A stretch of 41,293 nt of DNA from Promethearchaeota archaeon. GTDB lineage: Archaea > Asgardarchaeota > Lokiarchaeia > Sigyniarchaeales > SOKP01. Both the position numbers and the translations under genes were made by a program. The DNA is taken from NCBI GenBank assembly GCA_030667705.1, contig DAOUVJ010000007.1, positions 1-41,293 on the forward strand, read 5' to 3'. Position 1 is the first letter of the stretch. Each line of letters opens with the position of its first letter. Shown piece after piece: positions 16,463 to 25,780 of this stretch. The notes below the pieces were generated by a model. It had not been told where the DNA came from. It was given only the letters and a program-made list of their open reading frames with translations, and did not search any database.

Positions 16463-18550
16463 TTGGAAAACAGATTAAAAAAAGAAAAAAGCCCATATTT
16501 ATTGCAGCATGCAAAAAATCCCGTTGAATGGTATCCTTGGGGAGAAGAGGCATTTAAAAAATCAAAAGAAGAGGACAAACCGATATTTTTATCAATAGGA
16601 TATTCAACATGCCATTGGTGTCATGTAATGGCTCATGAATCTTTTGAAAACCAAGAAGTAGCGAAATTAATGAACGATGTGTTTGTTTCAATAAAAGTTG
16701 ATAGAGAAGAGAGACCCGACATCGATAAAATTTACATGACTGCATGCCAGATAATGAACAATTCTGGTGGATGGCCACTTACGATTTTAATGACACATGA
16801 TAAAAAGCCCTTTTTTGCAGGTACATATTTTCCCAAAGAAACTCGTTTTGGAAGGATAGGGTTAATTGATTTAATATTGAAAGTAAAAGATCTCTGGAAT
16901 AATCAAAGAAAAGAATTAATAAATTCTAGTGAGAGAATTACAAATGCTCTTCAAGATATTACAGTTGAATCACCCGGAAACAGCCTAAATGAAAAAACCT
17001 TGGAAAAAGCATATCTACAATTAAAAACACGATTTGATGAGGAATATGGAGGATTTGGATCATCTCCAAAATTTCCAACACCACATAACTTGCTTTTTCT
17101 ACTCCGAGTATACAAACGTGATAATAATTTAGAAGCACTAAAGATGGTTGAGACAACCTTAAACAGGATGAGAAAGGGAGGCATGTATGATCATGTAGGT
17201 TATGGTTTTCATAGATATTCAACAGATAGACAATGGTTAGTACCTCACTTCGAAAAAATGTTGTATGATAATGCTCTTCTGGCTTTTGCTTACATTGAAG
17301 CATTTCAAGCAACTCAAAAATCTCAATATAAAGAAACCGCTGAAGAAATATTTACATATGTCATGAGAGACATGATCTCGCCTGAAGGTGCTTTCTATTC
17401 TGCAGAAGATGCTGATAGTGAGGGAGAAGAAGGTAAGTTTAACACTTGGCGAACCATAGATTTAGATTCAATATTGAATCATGAAGAAATGGAACTATTT
17501 GCTTCGATTTACAATATAAAAGAAGGAGGAAATTACCTAGAAGAATCCACGAGAAAATATACTGGCAAAAATATCCCCCATCTAACTGAAAACTTGGACT
17601 CTTTAGCTGAAAAGAAAAATTTATCTTTGGATGAATTAAAAGAAAAACTAGAGGCTATTCGCATTAAAGTATTCCAATCACGAGAAAAAAGGATTAGACC
17701 ACATATAGATGATAAAATACTAACAGATTGGAACGGATTAATGATCGCAGCATTAGCGAAAGGTGGATATGTTTTTAATGAAAAAAAATATGTCGATGCA
17801 GCTGAGAAAGCAATGAAATTCATTCTTGAAAACCTTAAGGATGATAGAGACCACTTATTGCATAGATTTCGAGAGAATTCTGCCGATATTGGAGCTTTTA
17901 TAGATGACTATTCTTTTTTGATTTGGGCTTTATTAGAATTATATGAGGTCACGTTCGATACACATTTTCTTAAACAAGCCATTAATCTAATAGATATTCA
18001 AAATAATCAATTTTGGGATGATCACATTGGGGGGTTTTATTTTACTGCTAAAGACGGTGAAGATTTAATAACTCGTCAAAAAGAGATATATGATGGGGCT
18101 ATTCCTTCAGGAAATTCAGTCTCAATGCTCAATTTATTACGACTTTCTCAAATAACTGGTGATCAAGAATATGAACGAAAAGCGGATATTATTAGTCGTG
18201 TTTTTGCAGAGAATGTTAGAAATAATCCTTCAGCACATGCATTTTTAATGATAGCAGTTGATTTTGCTGTTGGTCCCACATATTCTTTAGTAATATCAGG
18301 AGATACTGGAAAGAAAGATACTATAAAATTACTTGAATCAATTAGAAAGGTATTTTTACCTAATAAAACTTTAATGCATCGAGCAACTGAACAAAATATA
18401 CCCCCTATAGATGAAATTGCTGATTATGTTGTGTTTTTTGATAAATATTTGGATAAAGCCACGGCTTATGTGTGCATTAATAAGACGTGTAAACCGCCAA
18501 CTAATAAAATTGAAAAAATGATAGAATATCTAAATCCTGGGAGGAATTGA
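16463..18550 (+). CDS. YyaL/SPATA20-like protein (thioredoxin-like DUF255 plus alpha/alpha-barrel)
   Basis: A 695-residue homologue of bacterial YyaL and eukaryotic SPATA20. The N-terminal thioredoxin-like domain opens [19 protein letters not shown] and carries the CxxC motif STCHWCHVM (Cys50, Cys53). It continues with [11 protein letters not shown] and SGGWPLTI, all highly conserved. The remaining 500 residues form a six-hairpin-type alpha/alpha barrel with [37 protein letters not shown] and [15 protein letters not shown]. The biochemical role is unsettled in any organism. Redox or sugar-epimerase-like functions have been suggested from the folds. The start codon is TTG 16463, weakly supported by a purine-rich GAGAG upstream. 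It is last in the peroxiredoxin/nitroreductase run. Confidence 0.9.
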   Translation: MENRLKKEKSPYLLQHAKNPVEWYPWGEEAFKKSKEEDKPIFLSIGYSTCHWCHVMAHESFENQEVAKLMNDVFVSIKVDREERPDIDKIYMTACQIMNNSGGWPLTILMTHDKKPFFAGTYFPKETRFGRIGLIDLILKVKDLWNNQRKELINSSERITNALQDITVESPGNSLNEKTLEKAYLQLKTRFDEEYGGFGSSPKFPTPHNLLFLLRVYKRDNNLEALKMVETTLNRMRKGGMYDHVGYGFHRYSTDRQWLVPHFEKMLYDNALLAFAYIEAFQATQKSQYKETAEEIFTYVMRDMISPEGAFYSAEDADSEGEEGKFNTWRTIDLDSILNHEEMELFASIYNIKEGGNYLEESTRKYTGKNIPHLTENLDSLAEKKNLSLDELKEKLEAIRIKVFQSREKRIRPHIDDKILTDWNGLMIAALAKGGYVFNEKKYVDAAEKAMKFILENLKDDRDHLLHRFRENSADIGAFIDDYSFLIWALLELYEVTFDTHFLKQAINLIDIQNNQFWDDHIGGFYFTAKDGEDLITRQKEIYDGAIPSGNSVSMLNLLRLSQITGDQEYERKADIISRVFAENVRNNPSAHAFLMIAVDFAVGPTYSLVISGDTGKKDTIKLLESIRKVFLPNKTLMHRATEQNIPPIDEIADYVVFFDKYLDKATAYVCINKTCKPPTNKIEKMIEYLNPGRN

Positions 18551-18562
18551 CTTTACTCCTTC

Positions 18563-18754
18563 TTAGTGTCTTTCAGTAATCACATCTATTAAATCTATAG
18601 GAAGATGAATAAGATTATTGTATTTATCTTTTAAAACAACAATATTATCACTCGTTATATCCTCAAGAATGCCACTAAACTCTCGATCGATGTTTCTAAT
18701 ATAGATATAGACGTTATTGTTTTTCATTTTCTCAATTATTGATTTTGGAATCAT
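18563..18754 (-). CDS. Sm-like (LSm) archaeal protein
   Basis: A 63-residue protein with the Sm fold pattern. The Sm1 part is NVYIYIRNIDREFSGILEDIT (strands 1-3 with the conserved glycine), and the Sm2 part is IHLPIDLIDVITER. Archaeal Sm-like proteins form heptameric rings that bind U-rich RNA. This one is shorter than most (70-90 residues) and lacks the canonical RG dipeptide in Sm2, so RNA binding is not assured. Two ATGs occur in tandem (18757, 18754), and an AGAAGGT Shine-Dalgarno lies just upstream. It is divergent from endonuclease V (61 bases between) and converges with the YyaL-like gene with 12 bases between stops. Confidence 0.6.
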   Translation of the reverse strand: MIPKSIIEKMKNNNVYIYIRNIDREFSGILEDITSDNIVVLKDKYNNLIHLPIDLIDVITERH

Positions 18755-18817
18755 CATTTATACCTTCTTTTTTAATTCAATTAAGTTTTAATCAATATTC
18801 TTATTTATATTTGCTTG

Positions 18818-19531
18818 ATGTACCATTTAAATTCTGAATTGTTAAAGCATGTTAGTAATACAAAAGAAGCCGAGAATATACAAGAAAAATATAGACAGAT
18901 TATTGAAACTTCAAATTTAAATACTAAGGATTTGCCCATATGGGATTCAATTAACTACATTGCCGCAATCGATATTTCATATTTTAATAAAGAAAAAGTA
19001 GAATATGGGGTAGCTTGTGCGGTACTATGGGATCTCAAATTGAATAAGATTGCTCAACACGAAGTTTTGCATGATATAATAGATTTTCCTTACATCCCTG
19101 GTTTTTTAGGTTTTAGGGAAGTTCCATTGATGGTCAAAACAATGCAAAAGATTAAAATTAAACCAGATATAATTATCTGTGATGGTCATGGGATTATTCA
19201 TCCAAGAAGGTTTGGGGAAGCAACCCATATTGGATATGCTCTAAACATTCCTTCTATTGGTATTGCTAAGAATCCTTTTATTGGAAAATCAGACTGGAAG
19301 TCTTTAAAAAGAGTCAAAGGAGAAAAAATACCAATATTAGATGATGGGGATCTTCTAGGATATGCAACATGTCTTGCTGATAATCTAAAACCTGTTTTTA
19401 TTAGCATCGGGTATAGGATAGATATAGAATTAGCTCTCAAAATTGCGCTATATCTTAGTAAAGAACATAAGCAACCTGAGCCATTATATTTAGTAGATAG
19501 AATATCAAGAGATTATATAAAAAGCATGTAG
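18818..19531 (+). CDS. nfi: Endonuclease V (deoxyinosine 3'-endonuclease)
   Basis: Cleaves DNA (in some lineages RNA) one base 3' of inosine. The 237 residues are normal. Catalytic acids are visible in their family motifs: Asp52 in AAIDISY, Glu101 in PYIPGFLGFRE, and Asp122 in IICDGHGIIHPRRFGEATHIG. The wedge-type motif is PYIP. IPSIGIAKNPFIGK is the usual late signature. ATG 18818 is preferred over the TTG immediately before it. The gene shares a short divergent promoter region with the Sm-like gene. AT-rich archaea commonly carry this single-copy repair gene. Confidence 0.92.
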   Translation: MYHLNSELLKHVSNTKEAENIQEKYRQIIETSNLNTKDLPIWDSINYIAAIDISYFNKEKVEYGVACAVLWDLKLNKIAQHEVLHDIIDFPYIPGFLGFREVPLMVKTMQKIKIKPDIIICDGHGIIHPRRFGEATHIGYALNIPSIGIAKNPFIGKSDWKSLKRVKGEKIPILDDGDLLGYATCLADNLKPVFISIGYRIDIELALKIALYLSKEHKQPEPLYLVDRISRDYIKSM

Positions 19532-19562
19532 AAATCTCTATATAAAAGACTTGAATAATTCA

Positions 19563-19934
19563 TTATTTAATCTTACTTCGCACTAAAGCTTCCATTTCGT
19601 CTAAGGATTTAGCTGAATTCATCTCATCCGATGAAATTATTAGGGTTAGTTTTCCCTCCTCGTTTAAATACGCAGAGGGAAATTTTGCATCAAGAATGCC
19701 ATATTTTTCCTCAAACTCATCCTTATGTAGAAACTCTGAGTCAATTTCTATGGAATTTATGAATTTCTTCCAATCCTTCTTTACAGCAAAAGTTCCAAAG
19801 GTTTGCATGCATAAATTACATTCATATGAACTGGGTTTTACCATTTTTTTCCAGAAATCTTTCACTAAGTTTATAGCACCTGAATCAGCGTTATAAACAA
19901 ATACTAAAATCCTACTATTGGAACTCATAATCAT
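19563..19934 (-). CDS. Small CxxC protein, thioredoxin-like family of unknown function
   Basis: A 123-residue protein that begins with a hydrophobic strand (RILVFVYNADSGAIN) and carries a CNLCMQTFG motif at about residues 39-47. It recalls an uncharacterised bacterial and archaeal family with YNADSG, then SPSxYxCxLC, then W-x-x-F. The CxxC could be redox-active or metal-binding. It ends with a strand-rich segment (KLTLIISSDEM). No signal peptide or membrane segment is present. It converges with endonuclease V (31 bases) and no partner gene is evident. The start could also be the second ATG (19928). Confidence 0.6.
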   Translation of the reverse strand: MIMSSNSRILVFVYNADSGAINLVKDFWKKMVKPSSYECNLCMQTFGTFAVKKDWKKFINSIEIDSEFLHKDEFEEKYGILDAKFPSAYLNEEGKLTLIISSDEMNSAKSLDEMEALVRSKIK

Positions 19935-20047
19935 TCAAAGAGTGTGAAATTTCTCATATTAACATGCGTATTATCAACTATAAGAATTCTTTCTAAATTT
20001 AAATAATCTTAAGTGTATATCTTCTCTTCACTAACTAAAATATTAGT

Positions 20048-21346
20048 TTATACATCTAAAATATCCTTAATATCAGGAATAATAATATCTTTGTCAAATA
20101 GTCTCGTGTTTCCTACTTCAGCAAAGTTTTTTATTTCTTGTCCATAGCGATCTTCAAAATCTTTAAGAAAATAGACTAATCTTTCTCTTAAACTTTTATT
20201 TGCAGGTTTTGTCAGAATTAAAGCGACTTTTACTAAATTCCCGCTTTCTCCAATAATATAAAATCCTTTGTAATTAATTTCAGACATTCCACCAGCTCCA
20301 CTAAGTTCTGATATAAAAGAATCCATGGCGCTAAGAAATCCAGAAATCAAATCTTTATCTAATCCTAAATCTTCTCTGGAATGGGTGATTAATGGTAATC
20401 CCGAGTTTTTATCTATAACCAAGAGAGTCCTAAAAATGCTTTTATATTTAGGTTTTCTAACAATTGATTTCTCTCTTTCAATAGCTACATCCTTAGGTAA
20501 TAATTCATAAAATGAAAATTTTTTTGGATTATATGAATCAGATTCACTAAACTCATAATCTGAAATCTTTGCTAATCGAGATGGTGCTCTAATGGGTTCT
20601 TTCGGAACCTTTTTAATGTATTTATCTCGCAATTCAGTATCATGGTCTTTCGATTTCTTCCCCTTTGTAATTCCTAATACTCTTTGATGAATCGGATCAA
20701 CAACGTACAACCATACGTTTAATTTTTCCATGTCGGATATTAGCGTTTCAAGACCGATATTATAAACTCCTTTTGGGGTAGTAACAAACACGGTCCATGC
20801 TGCAATCTTTGAAGCTTCATTTAATAAATAGAAAGTATTTTTATACTGTTCTTTTGTCATTTGAGCACCAGTACGTATAAAAACAGCTTCAGTTTTTAAA
20901 AGAGGTTTTTTTTTAATAAGATATAAGTCTGTATTAAACTTATCATCTTCAATGTATGATGTATCATAAACAGAGATTCCCATATCTGCGCAATAATCGG
21001 CGAAAACTTCGATTAATTCATGGAATGCAATAAAATCAAAACGCGATAGATATTTCTTAATATTCTCATCGTTTAACAATTCATCAGCAATCAAGGATAA
21101 ACAATTAGAATATTTTTCTTTAATCTCAGGTTCATTTTTCATCTTTTCAAAATAATGAATTGTAATAGAATCAAGGTAATCTAATTTTGATAATTCTTTA
21201 TCAGAAGGAACATTTATGTTATTTTTAGACACGAATTCTTCTAATTCTTTAAATCGAGTTCTAACAATAAGACAATTGACACATATAATGCCTATTTTTC
21301 CTTCATTTTCTTGTAAAACTTTATTTAAGATTTCTTGATTACTCAT
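20048..21346 (-). CDS. Uncharacterised protein with a putative longin/roadblock-like C-terminal domain
   Basis: A 432-residue cytoplasmic protein with no recognisable N-terminal family. Residues about 1-235 are alpha/beta, with KTEAVFIRTGAQMTKEQY and WTVFVTTPKGVYNIGLETL. Residues about 236-300 are a charged, probably disordered linker. The C-terminal part (about 305-415) has the strand-strand-helix-strand pattern of longin/roadblock-like modules: FRTLLVIDKNSGLPLITHSR, then a helix DKDLISGFLSAMDSFISEL, then YKGFYIIGESGNLVKVALIL, then a helix LRERLVYFLKDFEDRY. Such modules are abundant in Asgard genomes and regulate small GTPases in eukaryotes. The domain call is from pattern only. It is monocistronic, with short AT-rich flanks. 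Confidence 0.6.
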   Translation of the reverse strand: MSNQEILNKVLQENEGKIGIICVNCLIVRTRFKELEEFVSKNNINVPSDKELSKLDYLDSITIHYFEKMKNEPEIKEKYSNCLSLIADELLNDENIKKYLSRFDFIAFHELIEVFADYCADMGISVYDTSYIEDDKFNTDLYLIKKKPLLKTEAVFIRTGAQMTKEQYKNTFYLLNEASKIAAWTVFVTTPKGVYNIGLETLISDMEKLNVWLYVVDPIHQRVLGITKGKKSKDHDTELRDKYIKKVPKEPIRAPSRLAKISDYEFSESDSYNPKKFSFYELLPKDVAIEREKSIVRKPKYKSIFRTLLVIDKNSGLPLITHSREDLGLDKDLISGFLSAMDSFISELSGAGGMSEINYKGFYIIGESGNLVKVALILTKPANKSLRERLVYFLKDFEDRYGQEIKNFAEVGNTRLFDKDIIIPDIKDILDV

Positions 21347-21458
21347 AGAAATAATATTTCTTTTTTAGTTTTAAAATATTATTATTTAAAAATATTACAA
21401 GTATCTTTCTTTACAAATCCAAATAAATGCTCTTTTTACAATAATAGGAATGAAACGA

Positions 21459-22088
21459 TCACGCATTAAAAATTCGATATGTATCAATTAAGCGTAAAAA
21501 AGCAGTAACTAATACGAATATAGCAAACGTCCATAATAGAATCATCCGCAAAGTAAAAAAAATATCGATTAAAAGAAAAAACACGAAAGTTTCAGACCTT
21601 TCCATGAACCCTTTTCTAAAAGGAATAACTTTCGGAGATTTCTCTCTTTCACTAACATTCATTAAAATACCGGTAAGAAGGAACATTGAGATACATAAAA
21701 CCATTGCTCCAAGTGAGATTAAGCCGGGGTAAATTAATTTGATTGGATCTGTACTCACGAATGCTATAATTATTGATATTTCGACAAAACGATCGCAAAA
21801 AATGTCTAAAACTCCACCAAACTCGGTTGCACCTTCTGACCGAGCAATGGGACCATCAAATGTATCGAAAATAAAAGATATAATCATTAACATGATTGAG
21901 CTTAGATAAAGTAGAAGAAAATAATCTTGAATTATTCTACTCAAGAATATAAAAAATGCGCTAACTAATCCGATAATTAAACCAATAATAGTTAATTGGT
22001 TTGCTGAAATTTTGTTTTTAAATAATTTCTGTACAAATTTTTCATAGGATTCCTTAAACTTGGAGCTTGATAACCAGTGATCCAACAT
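21459..22088 (-). CDS. CDP-alcohol phosphatidyltransferase family membrane enzyme
   Basis: A 209-residue polytopic membrane enzyme with the complete family signature D-x2-DG-x2-AR-x7-G-x3-D-x3-D: DTFDGPIAR with Asp75 and Asp78, then GGVLDIFCDR. About six membrane helices surround it (for example LTIIGLIIGLVSAFFIFLSR and LLYLSSIMLMIISFIF). These enzymes move a CDP-linked lipid onto an alcohol such as inositol phosphate, glycerol phosphate or serine. In archaea they make archaetidyl lipids. The headgroup cannot be set here. A HAD phosphatase gene lies 14 bases upstream on the same strand. That would fit a synthase/phosphatase pair such as the two-step route to archaetidylinositol (inference). 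Confidence 0.85.
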   Translation of the reverse strand: MLDHWLSSSKFKESYEKFVQKLFKNKISANQLTIIGLIIGLVSAFFIFLSRIIQDYFLLLYLSSIMLMIISFIFDTFDGPIARSEGATEFGGVLDIFCDRFVEISIIIAFVSTDPIKLIYPGLISLGAMVLCISMFLLTGILMNVSEREKSPKVIPFRKGFMERSETFVFFLLIDIFFTLRMILLWTFAIFVLVTAFLRLIDTYRIFNA

Positions 22089-22102
22089 TATTATATCTCT
22101 GT

Positions 22103-22720
22103 TTAGATTACTATTCCTAAATTATTTAATTCTTGTCTTAAATCGGATTTTGGGTTGTAATGAATTGTTGTGAAGCCTAATTTCCGCGCAGGGAGTAAGA
22201 AGCCAATGACATCATCAATAAAAAGGCACTCTTCGGGCTTTAACTCATATTTTCTCAATAAACATGAATAAATTTTAATTTCTGGTTTAATCACCTTCAC
22301 TAACGAAGATATAATCCCTCCATTGAAAAATGAAAAGAAATCAAATTTCTTAATTACGATCGTATATGCTTCTTCAATGAAATTTGATAAGAAATAACAA
22401 TCATACCCATTGTCCTTGAGATCTTTGACAAGCTGGACATTTTCTTGAATTGGAATTAACATATCCGTCCAATCATCAAAAAACAAATTAATTATGCGCT
22501 TTTTTTCCGGAAATTGCTCCAAAAAAATATGTCGAGCAGATTCAATGGAAATGCTACCTCGATCTAAATTTAACCAGATTTTAGATCTAATAATATTTTG
22601 GATTAAAAATCGAATCAAATCTTGATCTTCTGTAAACTTTAATAAAAACTCATCAGGTTTAAATGACAGAAGTACATTTCCTAAATCAAAAATAATATTT
22701 CTTATCAAAAGGCTATTCAA
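22103..22720 (-). CDS. HAD-superfamily hydrolase, YihX-like
   Basis: A 205-residue HAD phosphatase. Motif I is IIFDLGNVLLSF with nucleophile Asp12. The D-x-G-N-V form, lacking the second Asp of DxD, is typical of the YihX/epoxide-hydrolase-N subgroup. Motif II is YFLSNF, the motif III lysine is in KPEIKIYSCLLRKY, and motif IV is CLFIDDV. A helical cap lies between about residues 18 and 95. No ATG is available; TTG 22720 (or TTG 22708) is the likely start. YihX hydrolyses glucose 1-phosphate, but the tight coupling to the phosphatidyltransferase gene suggests a phospholipid or polyol-phosphate substrate here (inference). Confidence 0.78.
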   Translation of the reverse strand: MNSLLIRNIIFDLGNVLLSFKPDEFLLKFTEDQDLIRFLIQNIIRSKIWLNLDRGSISIESARHIFLEQFPEKKRIINLFFDDWTDMLIPIQENVQLVKDLKDNGYDCYFLSNFIEEAYTIVIKKFDFFSFFNGGIISSLVKVIKPEIKIYSCLLRKYELKPEECLFIDDVIGFLLPARKLGFTTIHYNPKSDLRQELNNLGIVI

Positions 22721-22806
22721 TTATGATAACTTTGGATTGAATTGAATTAGAAAAAGACTTGGATTAGATAAATTTTGTTATAGAAATTAAAAAAGAAATA
22801 AAATTT

Positions 22807-24825
22807 TTATTTGCTTCCATTTTCAACGGAGGACTGTTTTACGGCAACATTAATGATTGAGTTTAATTGAAAATCTGTAAAATGGTTTTGAACCATCGCA
22901 CCCGAAGGACATGCTGATACGCAAGTACCGCATCCTTTGCAAAGTGCTGGATTTACAATAGCAATTTTCCTAAATTCATCAAAATCAATTGCACTAAAAG
23001 GACATAAAGATTGACAACTGCGACATCCGGAACAGAGATGATCCAGTACTACTGAATAATAAGGTTCAATCTCAACTTCTCCTTGAGACATTAAAACTGC
23101 TGCACTAGAAGCGGCACCTTTCGCTTGTGCGACCGTATCTGGAATGTCTTTTGGACCTTGGGCTACACCTGCGATAAAAATTCCTTCAGTCAATGTATCT
23201 ACAGGACGTAATTTTGGATGTGCTTCCATAAAAAATCCATCTGCTGATCTTTGAACGCTCAATAAGGAGGAAATTTCTGCAGCATTAGCAACTGCTTCAA
23301 GACCCACCGATAAAACGAACAAATCGACTTTTAATTCGATTGGTGTCTGCATCAAAGTGTCTTCAGCTCTAATCACAATGTTATGATCTTTATCTTCCCA
23401 AACTTCAGCAATTCTTCCTCTAATATAATTTATACCGTAATTTTCTGCAGCGGATTCATAAAATTCTTCATACCCTCTACCAAATGCCCGGATATCCATG
23501 TAGAATATATAAACATCGCTTTCTGGATGCTTTTCCTTGTATTGCCTGGCCTGCTTTGTCGCATACATGCAACAAACTCTCGAACAATAATTATTTCCAC
23601 CTTCTCTAAAGTTTCTGCTTCCAACACATTGGAGAAAGGCAATACTGTGCGGAGCCTTGAGATCTGAAGGTCTAACTGGCTTTCCTAATACAGGTCCATA
23701 TGAACTTAATAACCGTTCCATCTGAAACGCCGTGATAACATTAGGATATCTACCATATCCGTATTGCTTAAGTGGAGTTGGGTCGTAAGGATCCCATCCT
23801 GTGGCAATAATTATAGTGCCTACTTTTACATTAAGATACTCTGGTTTATCATCGTATCTAATTGCGTCTGGTTCACACACATCAGGACGCGCGCAAATCC
23901 CGCATTGAATACAATTTTCCATATCAATAGTGTATTCTCCTGGTACCGCTTGCGGAAATGGAATATAAATAGCTTTCCTAGGAGCCAATCCAAGTTCAAA
24001 TTCATTACCTACTGATACTGGACAAGGTTCGACGCAAGCTCCGCACCCCGTACAAGCTTCTTGATCAACGTAATGTGGTTTTTTCATTATTGTAATTTCA
24101 AAATTACCAACATAGCCGGCGACATCTACAACCTCCGAATAGGTAAGAAGTTCGATATTTTTTTCTCGGGCAACATCAACCATTCGTGGGGTGATAATAC
24201 AAGCCGAACAGTCCATTGTTGGGAAAGTTTTATCAAGTTGGGCCATATGGCCACCGATAGTTGGAGTCTTTTCAACAAGATAAACTTTATATCCTTCTTT
24301 AGCTAAATCTATCGCAGAATTCATTCCAGCGATCCCTGCTCCAATAATTAAACATGAAGGTTCTACACTTACTCTTTGAACTTCTAAAGGTACTAACATC
24401 CTTGCTTTCGCTACGGCCATTCGGATATGATCTTCAGAAATTTTATAAGCACCTTCAGGGTCATTCATATTTACCCAAGTTGCGTGTTCCCTAATATTCG
24501 CTTGTTCGAATAAAAACTGATTCAACCCAGCTTCCTTACAAACCAATCTAAATGTCGGTTCGTGCATTCTAGGGGAACATGCAGCAACAACTACACGATT
24601 GATTAAACCCGCTTCAATATCTTCTTTAATAAGATTTTGACCGTTATCTGAACACATGAATTTATATTCACGCGCGAGAACGACATCTGGAAGACTTAAT
24701 GCATAATCTTTCAATTTGAAAACATCTACAACGCCCGCTATATTAATCCCACAGTGACATACATAAACTCCAATTTTGGGTCTCGTTTTTCTTGTAACTT
24801 TTATTTTATTTTCACTTTCCGTCAT
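22807..24825 (-). CDS. hdrA: CoB-CoM heterodisulfide reductase subunit A-like (HdrA)
   Basis: The 672-residue FAD and multi-[4Fe-4S] subunit, the site of electron bifurcation in Hdr complexes. The N-terminal part has VYVCHCGINIAGVVDV and VVAACSPRMHEPTF. The FAD domain shows IIGAGIAGMNSAIDLAKEG and GGHMAQLDKTFPTMDCSAC. Two inserted ferredoxin motifs follow (CTGCGACVEPCP; CIQCGICARPDVCEP), then NYCSRVCCMYATKQ. The C-terminal diferredoxin is CSGCRSCQSLCP plus CKGCGTCVSACP, ending near HFTDFQLNSI. The Shine-Dalgarno AGGAGG (24839-24834) overlaps the hdrB stop. It is third in hdrC-hdrB-hdrA. No hydrogenase or MvhD gene is present. In a likely non-methanogen it may use another disulfide or act in ferredoxin/NADH-type confurcation (inference). 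Confidence 0.93.
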   Translation of the reverse strand: MTESENKIKVTRKTRPKIGVYVCHCGINIAGVVDVFKLKDYALSLPDVVLAREYKFMCSDNGQNLIKEDIEAGLINRVVVAACSPRMHEPTFRLVCKEAGLNQFLFEQANIREHATWVNMNDPEGAYKISEDHIRMAVAKARMLVPLEVQRVSVEPSCLIIGAGIAGMNSAIDLAKEGYKVYLVEKTPTIGGHMAQLDKTFPTMDCSACIITPRMVDVAREKNIELLTYSEVVDVAGYVGNFEITIMKKPHYVDQEACTGCGACVEPCPVSVGNEFELGLAPRKAIYIPFPQAVPGEYTIDMENCIQCGICARPDVCEPDAIRYDDKPEYLNVKVGTIIIATGWDPYDPTPLKQYGYGRYPNVITAFQMERLLSSYGPVLGKPVRPSDLKAPHSIAFLQCVGSRNFREGGNNYCSRVCCMYATKQARQYKEKHPESDVYIFYMDIRAFGRGYEEFYESAAENYGINYIRGRIAEVWEDKDHNIVIRAEDTLMQTPIELKVDLFVLSVGLEAVANAAEISSLLSVQRSADGFFMEAHPKLRPVDTLTEGIFIAGVAQGPKDIPDTVAQAKGAASSAAVLMSQGEVEIEPYYSVVLDHLCSGCRSCQSLCPFSAIDFDEFRKIAIVNPALCKGCGTCVSACPSGAMVQNHFTDFQLNSIINVAVKQSSVENGSK

Positions 24826-24837
24826 TTTCCTTTCCTC

Positions 24838-25779
24838 CTAAATTAATTGCTCCTTTACCATATCTAAAAAGGGTTGTATGGAAATAAATGGGCTCACGCC
24901 TTTTAAATCGTGGTGCTTTACAAGTCCAAGTCTACTAGGATCCATTCCCATGGCGACACCTAGCAACTGCGTAATATAAATTACAGGAATATGGAACTGT
25001 TCTCCAATTATATCTTTATAAAAGTTATTTACTTCGACCTGTCCGAGGTCCAATTGAAGGTGGCAGAAGGGACAGCAGTTTACTATGATATCTGCGCCTG
25101 CCTCTCTCATGTTAACTAATTTTTCACGTGTAAAATCGGCTGCGACTTCTTTTACGGCTGTTCTTACGGCTCCACCAGCTCCGCAACACATGAATTTTTC
25201 CTTATATTCAATACTAGTTGCCCCAGTAAGCTCAACTATCTCATCAAGGAAGGTAGGGTTCTCGTATTCTCCATCCCAAGGACGTTTATCGCTAGGTTTA
25301 ACGATATGGCATCCATAATGCACTGCAACCTTTAAATCCTTAAATTTGTGCTTAATAAAACCTCTAATGTATTCTTTTCCCATATCTAGGTATAAAGCTT
25401 GAATGACGTGTTTTGGCTCAAAATTACCTTTATATTCTTTCCCTATTTTAGCAAGGAGTGTGTTAACGTGTTTTTTTTCTTCACTGTTATGTTCTAAGTC
25501 CCACCAAGCGTCTCGTAGCGTACCATAACAACCATTACACCCTGTTACTAGACTTACGCCCAACTCTTCTGCTATTGCTATATTCCTAGCTGCAATAACG
25601 AGCCAAGTAGGAATATGAAAACCCCTAAATACGCCAGGGGCTGGACAACATGACGCTCCCGGCATATCCAGTAATTCTGCTCCTAGATCTTCGAAAACGT
25701 CGCGTATGCTACGTTCTATCATTGGATATCTATTTGGAATAACGCAACCTAAAAATAAACCGTATCTCCAATCGCTCAC
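24838..25779 (-). CDS. hdrB: Heterodisulfide reductase subunit B-like (HdrB)
   Basis: The catalytic-type subunit with two CCG domains, each expected to hold a noncubane [4Fe-4S] cluster. Domain 1 is FLGCVIPNRYPMIERS, then ASCCPAPGVF, then CNGCYG. Domain 2 is HYGCHIVKPS, then FMCCGAGGAVRT, then NCCPFCHLQLD. The start is GTG 25779: the Shine-Dalgarno AGGAGG at 25794-25789 lies 9 bases before it, and the protein then opens MSDWRYGLFLGC like other HdrB proteins. The ATG at 25800 would sit upstream of that site and add seven unusual residues. The GTG begins one base after the hdrC stop (TAAAGTG). This gives 313 residues, of normal length. Confidence 0.92.
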   Translation of the reverse strand: MSDWRYGLFLGCVIPNRYPMIERSIRDVFEDLGAELLDMPGASCCPAPGVFRGFHIPTWLVIAARNIAIAEELGVSLVTGCNGCYGTLRDAWWDLEHNSEEKKHVNTLLAKIGKEYKGNFEPKHVIQALYLDMGKEYIRGFIKHKFKDLKVAVHYGCHIVKPSDKRPWDGEYENPTFLDEIVELTGATSIEYKEKFMCCGAGGAVRTAVKEVAADFTREKLVNMREAGADIIVNCCPFCHLQLDLGQVEVNNFYKDIIGEQFHIPVIYITQLLGVAMGMDPSRLGLVKHHDLKGVSPFISIQPFLDMVKEQLI

Positions 25780-25780
25780 T

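Noticed and set aside
16951-17312. Antisense frames inside the YyaL-like gene
   Set aside because: Low-complexity shadow translations of a conserved domain, with no independent signals.
23383-24306. Several open frames antisense to hdrA
   Set aside because: They mirror the codon structure of a certain gene, lack recognisable motifs and have no ribosome-binding sites.
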